This document shows positions 1 through 8,695 of a stretch of DNA of 64,000 nt, one piece after another. The stretch is from DASVVT01 sp036386415 (GTDB lineage Bacteria > Acidobacteriota > Blastocatellia > Pyrinomonadales > Pyrinomonadaceae). A program made the translations under genes and the position numbers. The notes below the pieces were generated by a model. It was not told where the DNA came from and made no database searches. It saw only the letters and a program-made list of their open reading frames with translations. The first letter of the stretch is position 1, and every line of letters starts with the position of its first letter. The DNA lies in contig DASVVT010000040.1 of the NCBI GenBank assembly GCA_036386415.1, positions 16,944 to 80,943 on the forward strand. The letters are read 5' to 3'.

Positions 1-144
1 CAACTCGGCGGGCTTATCATGTGGGTTCCCGCCGCGACCGTTTACGTCATCGCCGGGCTGGCTCTGATGGCAGGGTGGATGCGTGAATCGGAGCGGCGTG
101 TTCTCAGGCGTGAGAGTCGCGCCCTGCGGCTCGATCAGCAGTAG
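1..144 (+). CDS. CtaG-type cytochrome c oxidase assembly protein, C-terminal fragment
   Basis: Only the last 47 codons are present; the gene enters from the left edge in frame 1 and stops with TAG. The peptide opens with QLGGLIMWVPA, followed by a hydrophobic membrane segment and an Arg/Glu-rich cytosolic tail. The DQQLGGLIMWVP-type motif is characteristic of the last part of caa3-type CtaG proteins, membrane proteins that help insert copper into cytochrome c oxidase. The cytochrome c lipoprotein that follows fits the end of a terminal-oxidase gene group. The family call rests on this short motif and the membrane context only. Confidence 0.6.
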   Translation, partial: QLGGLIMWVPAATVYVIAGLALMAGWMRESERRVLRRESRALRLDQQ

Positions 145-160
145 GCGGAAGACGAAAGAG

Positions 161-565
161 ATGAAACATGGTTTGAGAGTCATGGACGTGTTCAAGCTGT
201 CTGTGTTGTGCCCGCTGGTGTTTCTCCTTTTCGCTCTTTCCTCCTGTAACAAGGATGCCGAACGCGCGGCGGCGGAAATGACGGGCGGGACACCGGCGAA
301 GGGGAGAGTCGCTATCAGTCGCTATGGTTGTTCGACCTGCCACACGGTTCCCGGCGTGAGCGGCGCGAACGGCATGGTCGGGCCGCCGCTCGGTCAGGTG
401 GCGAGTCGTGTGTATCTTGCCGGAAGATTGCAGAACACGCCCGACAACATGATTCTCTGGATACAGAATCCGCAGGGGGTGGATGACAAAACAGCCATGC
501 CCAATCTCGGCGTCAGTGACGCGGACGCGCGCGACATCGCCAGCTATCTTTACACTTTGAAGTAG
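161..565 (+). CDS. c-type cytochrome lipoprotein
   Basis: A small monohaem cytochrome c anchored as a lipoprotein. From the ATG at 161 the protein has a basic N-terminus, a hydrophobic stretch and a lipobox ending LSSC, so the mature protein should begin at that cysteine outside the cytoplasmic membrane. The haem-binding motif CSTCH follows about 35 residues later, and a MPNLGVSD segment near the C-terminus supplies the likely methionine axial ligand. The reading frame is open to 83, but that extension would bury the signal sequence and overlap the upstream CtaG end, so 161 is preferred (182 is a second possibility). It probably shuttles electrons to or from the oxidase whose assembly factor ends just upstream. 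This is a class I cytochrome by motif; the electron partner is inferred from position. Confidence 0.82.
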   Translation: MKHGLRVMDVFKLSVLCPLVFLLFALSSCNKDAERAAAEMTGGTPAKGRVAISRYGCSTCHTVPGVSGANGMVGPPLGQVASRVYLAGRLQNTPDNMILWIQNPQGVDDKTAMPNLGVSDADARDIASYLYTLK

Positions 566-596
566 CTTCCGCTCCGGCCAGAACTTGATCTGAGGA

Positions 597-1601
597 ATGC
601 TGATTTTATTATCTCGTCGGCGTTTAATTGCGTCGCTCATCCTGCTGCAATTTATGACGGCCTGCGCAGCGAAGCCGAAAGGCCCACTCGCCTACGTGAG
701 CAACGAGCGCGAGGGGACGATTTCAGTCATTGATATGGGCAGGGATCGTGTGATTGAGACGATTACAGTCGGAGCCAGACCGCGCGGGATACGCTTGAGT
801 CCGGATGGGACTCGTGTTTACGTCGCTTTGAGCACTCCTTCAGGGCAGGATTACAACGAAGCTGACAATAAAATCGCGGCCATTGATACGGTCAGGAGAG
901 AGGTGGTTGCGAAATACGATGTCGGCTCTGACCCCGAGCAGTTGGTCTTGAGCCGCGACGGAAAAAGGCTCTACGCCTCGAACGAGGATGCGGGGACGGC
1001 ATCGGTCACGGATATTGAGACAGGCCGGTTGATAGCGACACTCGTCGTCGGCATCGAACCTGAAGGGGTGACGATCAGCCCTGACGGTCGCTGGGTCTAC
1101 GTGACGGCTGAGACGAGCAACACGGTTTCCGTGATCGACACACAGACTAATCAGGTCGTAGCAACTTTCATGGTCGGCTCGCGCCCGCGCGACGCGGCCT
1201 TCTCTCCCGATAGCACGCGCGCCTACGTCACTGCGGAGATCGGGCGCACGCTCTCGGTCATTGACACGGCAGGCCACAAGGTCATCCGTCAGGTAGAGCT
1301 GCCGCGCGGCGATAATGTGAAGCCGATGGGCGTCGTCGTCTCCCATGATGGCCGCAAAGTCTACGTGGCGATGGGACGCGCCAACATGGTCACTGTGATC
1401 GACACGGCAAGCTTCAACGTCCTCGCCACGATCCCTGTGGGAAAGCGGGTCTGGGGGCTCGCCCTCACGCCGGACGGCAAAAAGGTTTATACGGCCAACG
1501 GATTATCTAACGACGTTTCGGTGATAGACACCACAACCGATCAGGTCATCGCCACCATCAAGGCCGGAGACGGCCCCTGGGGTATCGCCACAAGGCCGTG
1601 A
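597..1601 (+). CDS. YVTN-repeat beta-propeller lipoprotein
   Basis: A secreted lipoprotein made almost entirely of a beta-propeller. The N-terminus is a signal peptide with lipobox MTAC. Seven copies of a roughly 42-residue repeat follow, each with the pattern (V/A)YV(T/S)…VSVIDT…V(V/I)ATI.VG..P.G…SPDG, which is the YVTN family signature and fits a seven-bladed propeller. Such proteins are often found with periplasmic c-type cytochromes and quinoprotein oxidation systems, and a cytochrome c gene ends 31 bases upstream. No catalytic residues are evident; a binding or scaffold role is inferred. GAGGA lies directly against the annotated ATG, which is unusually tight, so initiation could be a few codons further in. 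The signal sequence fits the given start. Confidence 0.8.
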   Translation: MLILLSRRRLIASLILLQFMTACAAKPKGPLAYVSNEREGTISVIDMGRDRVIETITVGARPRGIRLSPDGTRVYVALSTPSGQDYNEADNKIAAIDTVRREVVAKYDVGSDPEQLVLSRDGKRLYASNEDAGTASVTDIETGRLIATLVVGIEPEGVTISPDGRWVYVTAETSNTVSVIDTQTNQVVATFMVGSRPRDAAFSPDSTRAYVTAEIGRTLSVIDTAGHKVIRQVELPRGDNVKPMGVVVSHDGRKVYVAMGRANMVTVIDTASFNVLATIPVGKRVWGLALTPDGKKVYTANGLSNDVSVIDTTTDQVIATIKAGDGPWGIATRP

Positions 1602-1808
1602 CGGTCGCAGGCTTGAATAAGTCAGGGTCATGATAATGCCCTCTACCGTACAGAGCGCCCCTCATTCTCCCTCCTCAAATGTTTAAAGACCATATGTCTT
1701 GTGCCGGACAGACAACATCAAGACGGCCTGCTAATCTCACGGATACAGTCAGAACGGGCGCTGCACCGGCGGCCATACACCGCGACTGTAGGACAAGCAG
1801 GGCGGAGG

Positions 1809-2162
1809 GTGGGCACAGCGACACGCCTCACGGCCTCTTCCGACGCCTCCATCTCAAGCCCGCGTACTCTGTACAGACAGGTTCGCGATTGCGTCATCAA
1901 ACATGAGTTCGCAGTCGAACTGGTGCTGCCGCTCGTGACTTCAAACACGGCCAGAGTTCTCAAGCTCGACGGTAAAGGGAGCCTGGCTGCGGGGAAGGAT
2001 GCGGACGTGCTCGTGCTTCGTCAAGGTTCGCTTGATCTAAAAGGTGTGATCGCATGTGGGCGGCGCTTGATGATTGACGGCGAGGTCGTTGTGACAGAGA
2101 GATTCCTGGAGGACAGCAACCGCAGAATTTCGCTTTCGGGTCACAAGCGTGACCATGAGTGA
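1809..2162 (+). pseudogene. iadA: isoaspartyl dipeptidase (IadA-like), 5'-truncated remnant
   Basis: The open frame encodes the C-terminal quarter of a beta-aspartyl dipeptidase. It has an SSDAS segment (in this amidohydrolase family the SSD aspartate is the catalytic base), then TSNTARVLKLDGKG, AGKDADVLVL and GRRLMIDGE, the usual closing motifs. Isoaspartyl dipeptidase is normally about 390 residues; here roughly 110 are recognisable. Nothing resembling the N-terminal metal-binding HxH or the carbamylated lysine is present in any frame back to the preceding gene. IadA cleaves the beta-Asp-Arg dipeptides released by cyanophycinase, which is the next gene, so this is probably the wreck of its functional partner. 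An ORF start at 1701 exists, but its first 35 residues match nothing recognisable. Confidence 0.72.
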
Positions 2163-2280
2163 CGCTGCTGGCTTGAAGGCGGAACAGGCCATATCTTAGC
2201 TCGCGGAAATCGCCTGAACGGAGTTCTCGTACCCTTTCGTACTGACAGTTTGTAGCTCGCCTGGTAGGCTGCAAAATTAT

Positions 2281-2397
2281 ATGAAAGCGCAGGATTATAG
2301 AGAATTATATGGAAGATACCGGGGACTCTTCTTCATCTGGGTAGTCTTGCTGAGCCTGCTGATAGCTCAGGCGTTGCGCTGGCTGGGGCAGGTCTGA
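2281..2397 (+). CDS. possible 38-residue single-pass membrane peptide
   Basis: A short ATG-initiated frame between the dipeptidase remnant and cyanophycinase. It has a charged N-terminal half (KAQDYRELYGRYR) followed by one clear hydrophobic helix (LFFIWVVLLSLLIAQAL) and a short RWLGQV tail. This is the layout of a small membrane protein, but no convincing Shine-Dalgarno sequence precedes it and no homology can be claimed. It could equally be chance in a decaying region. Confidence 0.25.
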   Translation: MKAQDYRELYGRYRGLFFIWVVLLSLLIAQALRWLGQV

Positions 2398-2466
2398 TAC
2401 TGCCTCGTCGGGCTTTTGAAACAAAGCTAGGGGAGCAGTGCGCTTTAGATTGGACAAGGGGTGTAT

Positions 2467-3327
2467 ATGAAAGCAAACGGGAGCAAGGGCAAGCTGGTAA
2501 TCATCGGCGGGGGCGAGGACAAACAGGGCGATTGCGGAATCCTCAAGGAGTTCATCCGGTTGGCCGGTGGGGCGAAAGCCCGCATCGCCATCATGACCGT
2601 CGCCACAGACAAGCCCGAAGAGTATGCGGACGAATATGAGAAGGTTTTTAAGAAGCTCGGAGCCGATGAGGCGCGGATGGTCGATGTCTCAAACAGGAAG
2701 GATGCGCACGACCCGAAGGCTTTGGAATTTATCGAGCGGGCGACCGGGATTTTTTTCACGGGCGGTGACCAACTTCATATCACAAGTCTGATGGGCGGGA
2801 CCGAGATGCAGGAGTTGATACGCAGGAAGTACGAGAAGGGGGCGGTGGTGGGAGGCACCAGCGCCGGGGCTGCCATGATGTCGAATTCGATGATTATACG
2901 CGGGGAGTCAAACTGCACCCCGCGCTTCGGCGGGTTGGAGATCGGGCCGGGGATGGACTTCCTCCCCGGTGCGATGATCGACACGCACTTCTCGCAGCGC
3001 GGGCGCTTCGGGCGACTGCTGACGGCCATCGCGCATTACCCGCAGGACATCGGCTTCGGCATCGACGAGAACACGGCGCTGGTGGCGAGCGACGGCACGC
3101 TGGAAGTCATCGGCGAGAACACTGTCACCGTCGTTGACGCCGGCGACATCACCTATACGAATCTGCCAGACCTAGAGAGGAGCGAGGCGCTGACCCTTCA
3201 CGGAGTCCGTATTCATGTCCTCTCGACGGGGCATAAATTCGATTTGGAAAAACGAGCGCCGGTTGACGTGACGGACGGGGCGGAGAAAGCGAAGGCCGCC
3301 ACGGCAGGGAAGGCGAAGGCCGACTGA
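2467..3327 (+). CDS. cphB: cyanophycinase
   Basis: A peptidase of family S51 that hydrolyses the storage polymer cyanophycin (multi-L-arginyl-poly-L-aspartate) to beta-Asp-Arg dipeptides. Visible family marks are the N-terminal VIIGGGEDK, the FFTGGDQ loop, the nucleophile elbow GGTSAGAAMMS with the catalytic serine near residue 132, and GIDENTAL further on. The length of about 286 residues is normal and no disruption is visible. A GTG at 2461 would add two codons, but an AAGGGG Shine-Dalgarno at 2455–2460 fits the ATG at 2467 better. The C-terminus is a Lys/Ala-rich tail (AEKAKAATAGKAKAD). Both expected partner genes, isoaspartyl dipeptidase before it and cyanophycin synthetase after it, survive only as fragments, so the enzyme may be an orphan or may act on imported polymer. 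Confidence 0.9.
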   Translation: MKANGSKGKLVIIGGGEDKQGDCGILKEFIRLAGGAKARIAIMTVATDKPEEYADEYEKVFKKLGADEARMVDVSNRKDAHDPKALEFIERATGIFFTGGDQLHITSLMGGTEMQELIRRKYEKGAVVGGTSAGAAMMSNSMIIRGESNCTPRFGGLEIGPGMDFLPGAMIDTHFSQRGRFGRLLTAIAHYPQDIGFGIDENTALVASDGTLEVIGENTVTVVDAGDITYTNLPDLERSEALTLHGVRIHVLSTGHKFDLEKRAPVDVTDGAEKAKAATAGKAKAD

Positions 3328-3367
3328 GTTGACCGTGTCAGTTCAAGCGAACAGGGGGAGGGGGATC

Positions 3368-3487
3368 ATGAGGATCAAAACTATTAGAACTCTCGCCGGG
3401 CCCAATATCTATAGTCATCAACTTGATTTAGAGTTGGGTTGCTTTCGCTCGCCGCTTAATTCAGGCATTGGGTCGCTTCGTGCTTAG
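3368..3487 (+). pseudogene. cphA: cyanophycin synthetase N-terminal stub
   Basis: This frame starts with ATG behind a purine-rich AGGGGGAGGGGG Shine-Dalgarno and opens MRIKTIRTLAGPNIYSHQ. That matches the very conserved start of CphA (M-[KR]-I-x-x-I-R-[TA]-L-x-G-P-N-[VI]-Y-[ST]-H). After about 24 residues the similarity stops, and the frame ends at codon 40, whereas CphA is about 870–900 residues. No continuation appears in the other frames before the terminator about 75 bases downstream. In many bacteria cphA follows cphB directly, as here, so this is read as the 5' end of a deleted synthetase gene. The identification rests on the 18-residue opening. Confidence 0.62.
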
Positions 3488-3561
3488 CCAGCTTGTCATG
3501 GCAAACTGTTTGTTTAGCGCTTGAGGAGAGCTTCAATTCTAGAGTCCATAACCGGAGAATA

Positions 3562-3596
3562 GAACAGCCCCTACCATTTGATAGTAGGGGCTGTTC
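3562..3596 (+). terminator. hairpin terminator between convergent genes
   Basis: A perfect 13-bp inverted repeat (GAACAGCCCCTAC / GTAGGGGCTGTTC) with a 9-base loop, followed by CTTT on the plus strand. It lies between the cyanophycin remnants and the subtilisin gene, which converge here, so it probably stops transcription from both sides. Confidence 0.75.
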
Positions 3597-3681
3597 CTTT
3601 GAGGACGTTTGGTGAAAGAATTGTCATGCTCAAGGCCAGTAGATGATCCGTACGTGTAGCGTCCCTTCTACACGTGAACCG

Positions 3682-5229
3682 CTACTTAGTTGTGACGGCC
3701 TTGAACGCGTCCACTATGCCTTTCCCGTAGAAGTTGTTGTAACCGGCGTCACCCTGGCATCGCTGGTTGGGCAAAACACCGGGAACAGGTGTGTTAGGAG
3801 CGAACGGAGGGGAGAGAAGAAAAAATGTCACCTCTCTCGGTTCCGGGCACGGTTGGTTGTTAGCCGTCTGTTGCAGGTAGGCTTCCACCGCCTGCGGAGA
3901 CATGTGCGCCTTGCGCGAGTTGTCCGCAGTGAAGTCGCCGTACTGCGAGATGATTAAAGCGCAGACGCCAGCAGCATTAGGACAGGCCATCGAGGTGCCG
4001 CTGGCGAAGACGTATTGGGCACCTGGTAATGATGGATTGTCAGGCGCCCAGGCTCCGAGCACGCTGCCAAGGCCGGGGAAGTTCGCCGTAGGAGCCTGAA
4101 CACGAAAGTCGCCGCCCGGCGCGCTGATGTCCGTTTTGCCCACGCCGTAGTTGCTGTAGGAAGCCTTCAGATTGAAATATCCGGTCGCGGAGACGCCGAT
4201 GACACCGTCTATTTCGGCTGGTACTACTATAAAGTCATGGAAGAAGCTGCCGTCGCTGACATCGAAACTATTATTACCCAGAGAGGCGATGGGCGTGACG
4301 CCATTTTCGCGGGCGAAATTAACCGCACGCTGAACGAGCTTGATAAGAGCCTGTGTGTTTTGGTCGGAATGGCGGAGGATACCGCTGAGGCTCATCGAGG
4401 CGACGTCAAATTTATTGACGCCGGCGTAGATTAAAGCCTGCGCCAGTGCGACGAAGCTGCCGCTGCCGTTATCACCCAACACCTTCAAGGCGACGAGCCT
4501 CACTTTGGGTGCGACGCCCGACATGCCGGTGCCGTTGATGGGTGCGCCGACCGCGCTCAGACACCATGACCCATGTCCGTTCCTATCGTCCCAGGCCACA
4601 GGATTAGGGTCGCCGTTCGGATTTGAAGACACGGGGACGAACGAGCGACTGCGCGCCGTATCCAGATTCGGCTGAATATCGGGATGGGGATTCGGCAGGA
4701 CCTGCGCGCCCGTATCAAGCACGGCGACGATCACATCAGGACGCCCCTGCTGCACCGCGTATGATCCCTGGTTGGACGCTCTGATGCGCTTCTTATCCCA
4801 CTGAAAGGAGTTGTAGAAGGGCTCAGAACCCGTCTGAGTGTCATCACCCGGGGGCTCTACGGGGCCGTCGCCTGCGGCTTCAGCCTTCAATTCGTCCGGG
4901 GTCGGGATCATCTGCACTTCGATGTCTTCGGCCACGGCGGCGACGCTGGAGTCTTTAGCCATGTCCGCAGCGAAGTCAGGGTTGCTCGACGTGGCCGCGA
5001 CCGCACCCACTTCAGGCAATTGTGCTGCGAGTGTGCCGCCAGCGCTGGCGACGCGCTTAGCCACATCGGAAGGTATGGAACTTTGTGTGTGGAAGATGAC
5101 CACCCACCGTTTCGTCTCGCCCGAATACGTGTCCTGTGCCGAGACGTGTGTGGCGTTGAAATTAAGTGTGGCGAAGGCTATCAGTAAGCCGACGAGTAGA
5201 AGAGAGAGATAGAGGTAACTTCTTTTCAT
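3682..5229 (-). CDS. secreted subtilisin-like serine protease (S8 family)
   Basis: A 515-residue exported protease. An N-terminal Sec signal peptide (basic MKR, long hydrophobic core, cleavage near VSA-Q) is followed by an inhibitor-I9-like propeptide at about residues 40–108. The peptidase domain has the three catalytic blocks: Asp172 in AVLDTGA, His219 in NGHGSW and Ser413 in ASGTSMACPNA, with the oxyanion Asn320 in SLGNN. The gene is complete and stands alone, converging with the cyanophycin region across a strong terminator. The long linker of Pro/Asp-rich residues 112–135 between propeptide and protease domain is probably the activation site. Substrate is unknown; extracellular protein degradation is inferred. 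Confidence 0.93.
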   Translation of the reverse strand: MKRSYLYLSLLLVGLLIAFATLNFNATHVSAQDTYSGETKRWVVIFHTQSSIPSDVAKRVASAGGTLAAQLPEVGAVAATSSNPDFAADMAKDSSVAAVAEDIEVQMIPTPDELKAEAAGDGPVEPPGDDTQTGSEPFYNSFQWDKKRIRASNQGSYAVQQGRPDVIVAVLDTGAQVLPNPHPDIQPNLDTARSRSFVPVSSNPNGDPNPVAWDDRNGHGSWCLSAVGAPINGTGMSGVAPKVRLVALKVLGDNGSGSFVALAQALIYAGVNKFDVASMSLSGILRHSDQNTQALIKLVQRAVNFARENGVTPIASLGNNSFDVSDGSFFHDFIVVPAEIDGVIGVSATGYFNLKASYSNYGVGKTDISAPGGDFRVQAPTANFPGLGSVLGAWAPDNPSLPGAQYVFASGTSMACPNAAGVCALIISQYGDFTADNSRKAHMSPQAVEAYLQQTANNQPCPEPREVTFFLLSPPFAPNTPVPGVLPNQRCQGDAGYNNFYGKGIVDAFKAVTTK

Positions 5230-5634
5230 TGATTGATGCTCCTATAGGAATTGAGGAATGCACTGGCGATGAATGCGCAGCGCATTGACCAAGGGTAAAA
5301 CTGGTCGGAAACGAGGCAAGGACTCGAGCGAGGCCAGTCTGTTAATTTTGCAGGGTAGCAGAACAATATATCAGGTATAGAGGGATGTCAAACCGGGTTC
5401 GAGGCAGAATGCTTCTCGCGGGCCGCAGGTGAATTCAAGTGCTAGGCGACTCCGTGCACGGAGAATAAGTCGTTATCTGGTCATGACCAAAAATTAATAA
5501 TGGCAGGCGGGATAAGCCACCAACCTCCAAGTCCGATAAAGCTTCTTATTTCAGTAGCTCGCACTTTTACAGCCAGGCAAAAGCTGCCCAATCCTTTACC
5601 GCCGCTACTGATATATCTAAAACCCTGCGACCCA
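5230..5634. other. intergenic region between the protease and winged-helix genes
   Basis: About 400 bases, AT-richer than its neighbours. It must contain the promoter of the minus-strand protease and the 3' end of the winged-helix gene. No convincing gene, repeat or strong hairpin was found. Confidence 0.4.
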
Positions 5635-5946
5635 TCATCGTGCGGAGCGCACGCGGCGCCAGGGACTCAGAATGTAGTGTGTCGGCCTGGACGTCGGGGA
5701 GGCGCGCTCTGATCGAATCAGTCGGCGACGCTTCAAGAGCTTGAGGCCGGTCTGCACAGCGGTCTTCGAAAGTCCCGTGTCGTCCGCTATCTCCTGAAGG
5801 CTCACCGTCAGGGCACGCGTGCGCATGCCATTGGTGCGCGCCCATAGATATAGGAAGACGATGAAGGCCGACGGCCTCTGCTCGTGCCCGACCAGATCGC
5901 GCATCAGCGGGTCTATAATGTAACTGTCGAAAGCTACTTTGTTCAT
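5635..5946 (-). CDS. winged-helix DNA-binding protein
   Basis: A 103-residue basic protein with a helix-turn-helix of the replication-initiator/DnaD-like type. Residues 26–75 read as helices around VFLYLWARTNG, SLQEIADDTGLSKTAVQTGLKLL and a basic wing (KRRRLIRSERASPTSRPTHYIL). The SLQEIADDTGLSKTAVQ segment is a textbook helix-turn-helix. Small stand-alone proteins of this shape are common in Acidobacteriota and probably act as transcription regulators. It is not tightly linked to a neighbour, so its target is unknown. Confidence 0.7.
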   Translation of the reverse strand: MNKVAFDSYIIDPLMRDLVGHEQRPSAFIVFLYLWARTNGMRTRALTVSLQEIADDTGLSKTAVQTGLKLLKRRRLIRSERASPTSRPTHYILSPWRRVRSAR

Positions 5947-6085
5947 AAGGCCATTTTATCGCTATAGTTTTATTAAGTATAGGGATAAAAGATTATCTGG
6001 ACAGCGCGCGGGCGGAGGTGATATAGGCAGCGTGAGCATTCCGGCGAAGCACGCCATGACAAATTAACTGAGAAGGAGAGCCAAG

Positions 6086-6451
6086 ATGATCACGTCCATT
6101 AAGTTTGTGAGCATCCCGATCAGCGACCAGGACCGAGCCCTGTCGTTCTACACGGAGAAGCTGGGCTTCAAGGTAATCACCGATCAGCAGATGGGCGAGG
6201 GGCAGAGGTGGATCGAGTTACAGATCAACGGCCCGGGGACGCGCCTCGTGCTCTACACCCCGGAGGGGCATGAGGACAGAATCGGCAGTGTCTTCAACGG
6301 CGCTCTTGCCTGCGATAACGTCGAGAAGACGTATGAGGAGCTGAAAGGGCGTGGGGTGGAGTTCGTTGCCGAGCCGAAGCATGAGCCGTGGGGCTCTGTC
6401 GCCATCCTCAAGGACCCGGATGGAAACCAGATAGCCATATCCTCGCGTTAA
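6086..6451 (+). CDS. VOC-family protein (glyoxalase/bleomycin-resistance fold)
   Basis: A 121-residue vicinal-oxygen-chelate protein. It begins IKFVSIPISDQDRALSFYTEKLGFKV, the usual first beta-alpha unit, and ends with WGSVAILKDPDGNQIAI, the usual closing strand carrying the metal-ligand position. A strong GAGAAGGAGAG Shine-Dalgarno precedes the ATG. Members include glyoxalases, ring-cleavage dioxygenases and drug-binding resistance proteins; nothing here separates these. The protein is single-domain and presumably dimeric. It stands alone between unrelated genes. Confidence 0.85.
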   Translation: MITSIKFVSIPISDQDRALSFYTEKLGFKVITDQQMGEGQRWIELQINGPGTRLVLYTPEGHEDRIGSVFNGALACDNVEKTYEELKGRGVEFVAEPKHEPWGSVAILKDPDGNQIAISSR

Positions 6452-6646
6452 ATACCGGGGTCAAGAGGGGCAGCAACTGTATATCGCAATGAGCGTATCC
6501 GTCATGATTCCGTCTCGATGAGGGTAGCGCCGACAGGGCGCGCACAGGATTATCCGCTCTGCTACCGGGTCGGGGCGCAAAACCGTTCGCACGGCGCGCT
6601 CATGTGTGAAGCGGGCATCAGACATATGTCTCATTTATCAGGAGGC

Positions 6647-7441
6647 TCATCCTCCGGCCTCGGGCACAAGCGGACGCTCGGCCAGAGCCAGCTTAACCAG
6701 CTCCACCACCGGCGGAATCACCTCACCGATGCCCTCCCACAGACGAATCGTCGCAAACTCGTCGTAGGGGGTTTCTCCCTGGTTGATAAGCACCACCCGT
6801 GCTCCCTGCCTCAGCGCCAGTCCTACGAGTGAAGCCGCCGGATTCACCACCAGCGAAGAGCCCAAGACCAGCATCAGGTCGCAGCTTCGAGCGTGTTCGG
6901 CAGCGAGCATCAGTTCTTCCTCCGGCAGCGGGTCCCCGAAGTTCACCACCGATGAGATGAGACGGCCACCACAGGCTGGACACGCGGGCTGCCCCCTGAC
7001 CGGCCTCTGAGTGCGATAGGCAGTCCCCCATCTATCCGTGTCCCACTCGACCTCCTGTTTAGTGTAGAGCCGGTTGCAGGCCAGACACCGCATGAGGTGC
7101 CCGTTGCCGTGCAGTTCAGCCAGGAGTTCAGGCCTGATGCCTGACCGACGGTGTAGGTTATCCGTGTTCTGCGTGATGAGGAACTGGAGCTTGTTGAGCC
7201 ACTGTAGCTCCACGAGAGCTAAGTGGGAGGCATTCGGCCTCACCTGGCTAGGGGAAACTCGCCAGCGCGGTGGCGCAAGTCCTGCGTCGCGCCGGGTCCA
7301 GACGCCGTCGGGGCCGCGAAAATCCGGGATGCCGGAGTCTGTGCTGATCCCTGCGCCGGTGAAGGCCACCAGATGCTTGCACTCGATTATCCACTGCGCG
7401 ATTGTCCTGAGTCGCTCTTCGATGAGCTGCTGTTTGTTCAT
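6647..7441 (-). CDS. SIR2-family NAD-dependent protein deacylase
   Basis: A 264-residue sirtuin with all core motifs: GAGIS at about residues 29–33, GIPDFRG at 37–43, QNTDNLH at 91–97 and the catalytic His111 in ELHGN. A zinc site is formed by Cys119/Cys122 and Cys154/Cys157, and VNFGD at 166–170. The family uses NAD+ to remove acyl groups from lysine, giving nicotinamide and O-acyl-ADP-ribose. The GDPLPEEE loop and C-terminal NQG motif are present. There is no operon partner; the downstream esterase gene is on the same strand but separated by about 150 bases. Confidence 0.92.
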   Translation of the reverse strand: MNKQQLIEERLRTIAQWIIECKHLVAFTGAGISTDSGIPDFRGPDGVWTRRDAGLAPPRWRVSPSQVRPNASHLALVELQWLNKLQFLITQNTDNLHRRSGIRPELLAELHGNGHLMRCLACNRLYTKQEVEWDTDRWGTAYRTQRPVRGQPACPACGGRLISSVVNFGDPLPEEELMLAAEHARSCDLMLVLGSSLVVNPAASLVGLALRQGARVVLINQGETPYDEFATIRLWEGIGEVIPPVVELVKLALAERPLVPEAGG

Positions 7442-7590
7442 AATCCTTGTTGTAGGGCTCCGACCTGCGAAGGGACGGCGTCAGAGGTGGTGGCGAGTAA
7501 GCCGCGCGTGCACTTCTCCTCAATTCTTAAATTCTTTAGTTGTCGGATGCTTAAACTCGTCTCGGCGCTTCCGGTCTGCCCTCATCCGGG

Positions 7591-8442
7591 TCAACCATCA
7601 GTCCCGGCAGACTCTCTGAGGAACCATTCTATTGCCTCATGGGCGATGTCGTACGGCACGGTGTGCGGCCCGTCGAATTCTCTGTAATGAACACGGTATC
7701 CCTCGCGCTTCAGTCGCGGGGCGATCACCCGGCTGCAAGTCTCTATCGGGAGCACGCGATCCTTCGTGCCGTGCGAGACGAAGATCGCGGGTGAGCCGTG
7801 CCTGCCCGCCGGGGCCATGAAGCCTGGAGAGAACGCGACGATGTGCGTGAAAAGGTCGCCGTTTGTGACTCCCAGCGAGATCGCATAAGACGCCCCGTCG
7901 GAGAAGCCGCCGACTGCTATGTGAGCCGGGTTGATATGATAGCGGCTGAAAGTCAGCTCCAGCGCGCGATCAATGTAAGCGACGTCTGGGCCGTAGCCCC
8001 CCGAGATCACGTCCCACGTCTGCCGACGCGAATCTGGTGCGAGCAGGATCAATCCTGACCTATCTGCTAGAGGCTGTAGCATGGGAATACTATGACGCGC
8101 ATTTCCTCCCGCCCCGTGCAGCATCAGCATGAGAGGCGCGGGTCGCTCGGCGCTATATCCGGTCGGCACGTAAATGAATCCATCACGCCCGCCTTCGAGC
8201 TTGAGCTGTTGCAGACCTGAGTGACCGGCGCTTTTCGCCCGATGAGGCCGCACCGTGAGCCGTCCCTTTGAAAGCTCAAGGGCCTCCCGCGCAGTTTTCG
8301 TGCCTCTCATGTATGCATCCCGAAGAACCATTCGATCAAGACCAGAGGCTACGCTGAGACCCGCGCCGAGCGCCCCTATTCCGAGGCCGAGCAGACCTCG
8401 TCTGGTTATTCTCAAACCACCAACACTTTCCTGACTGCGCAT
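7591..8442 (-). CDS. Tat-exported alpha/beta hydrolase (esterase)
   Basis: A 283-residue secreted hydrolase. The N-terminus carries a twin-arginine signal (ITRRGLLGLGIGALG), so it should be exported folded. The alpha/beta-hydrolase core shows the oxyanion strand LMLMLHGAGGN, the nucleophile elbow GFSDG with Ser181, a likely acid Asp228 in HGTKDRVLP, and His260 in FDGPHTVP. The layout resembles PHB-depolymerase/phospholipase-carboxylesterase proteins that act on polyester or feruloyl-type esters, but the substrate cannot be deduced. It lies just upstream, in the same direction, of the sirtuin gene. Confidence 0.85.
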   Translation of the reverse strand: MRSQESVGGLRITRRGLLGLGIGALGAGLSVASGLDRMVLRDAYMRGTKTAREALELSKGRLTVRPHRAKSAGHSGLQQLKLEGGRDGFIYVPTGYSAERPAPLMLMLHGAGGNARHSIPMLQPLADRSGLILLAPDSRRQTWDVISGGYGPDVAYIDRALELTFSRYHINPAHIAVGGFSDGASYAISLGVTNGDLFTHIVAFSPGFMAPAGRHGSPAIFVSHGTKDRVLPIETCSRVIAPRLKREGYRVHYREFDGPHTVPYDIAHEAIEWFLRESAGTDG

Positions 8443-8695
8443 TTGAAACGTCTCACGGATCGGTTTTTTCTATTCCGGCCAGACACATTACTCAGAAAAT
8501 GAAGTAATTTGTATCGGGCTCACGCCCATTCTCAGTACATGTGGCCTGAGCCATCATCCATCTGCCTCTCGACAGACCACATCTCCAGCTATGGAAGGAC
8601 GCCGAGTTGCTTGAGCAAAAGTGAGCCGTCAAAACAGACTCGCTCGCCGCCTTGCCTTCCTCATCAAACGGCGCTTGAGTTCGCGCTCGAAAGGA

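Noticed and set aside
1679..1906. Plus-strand frame of 75 codons before the dipeptidase remnant
   Set aside because: It overlaps the remnant in another frame and has no motif; only the frame with the IadA C-terminus is supported.
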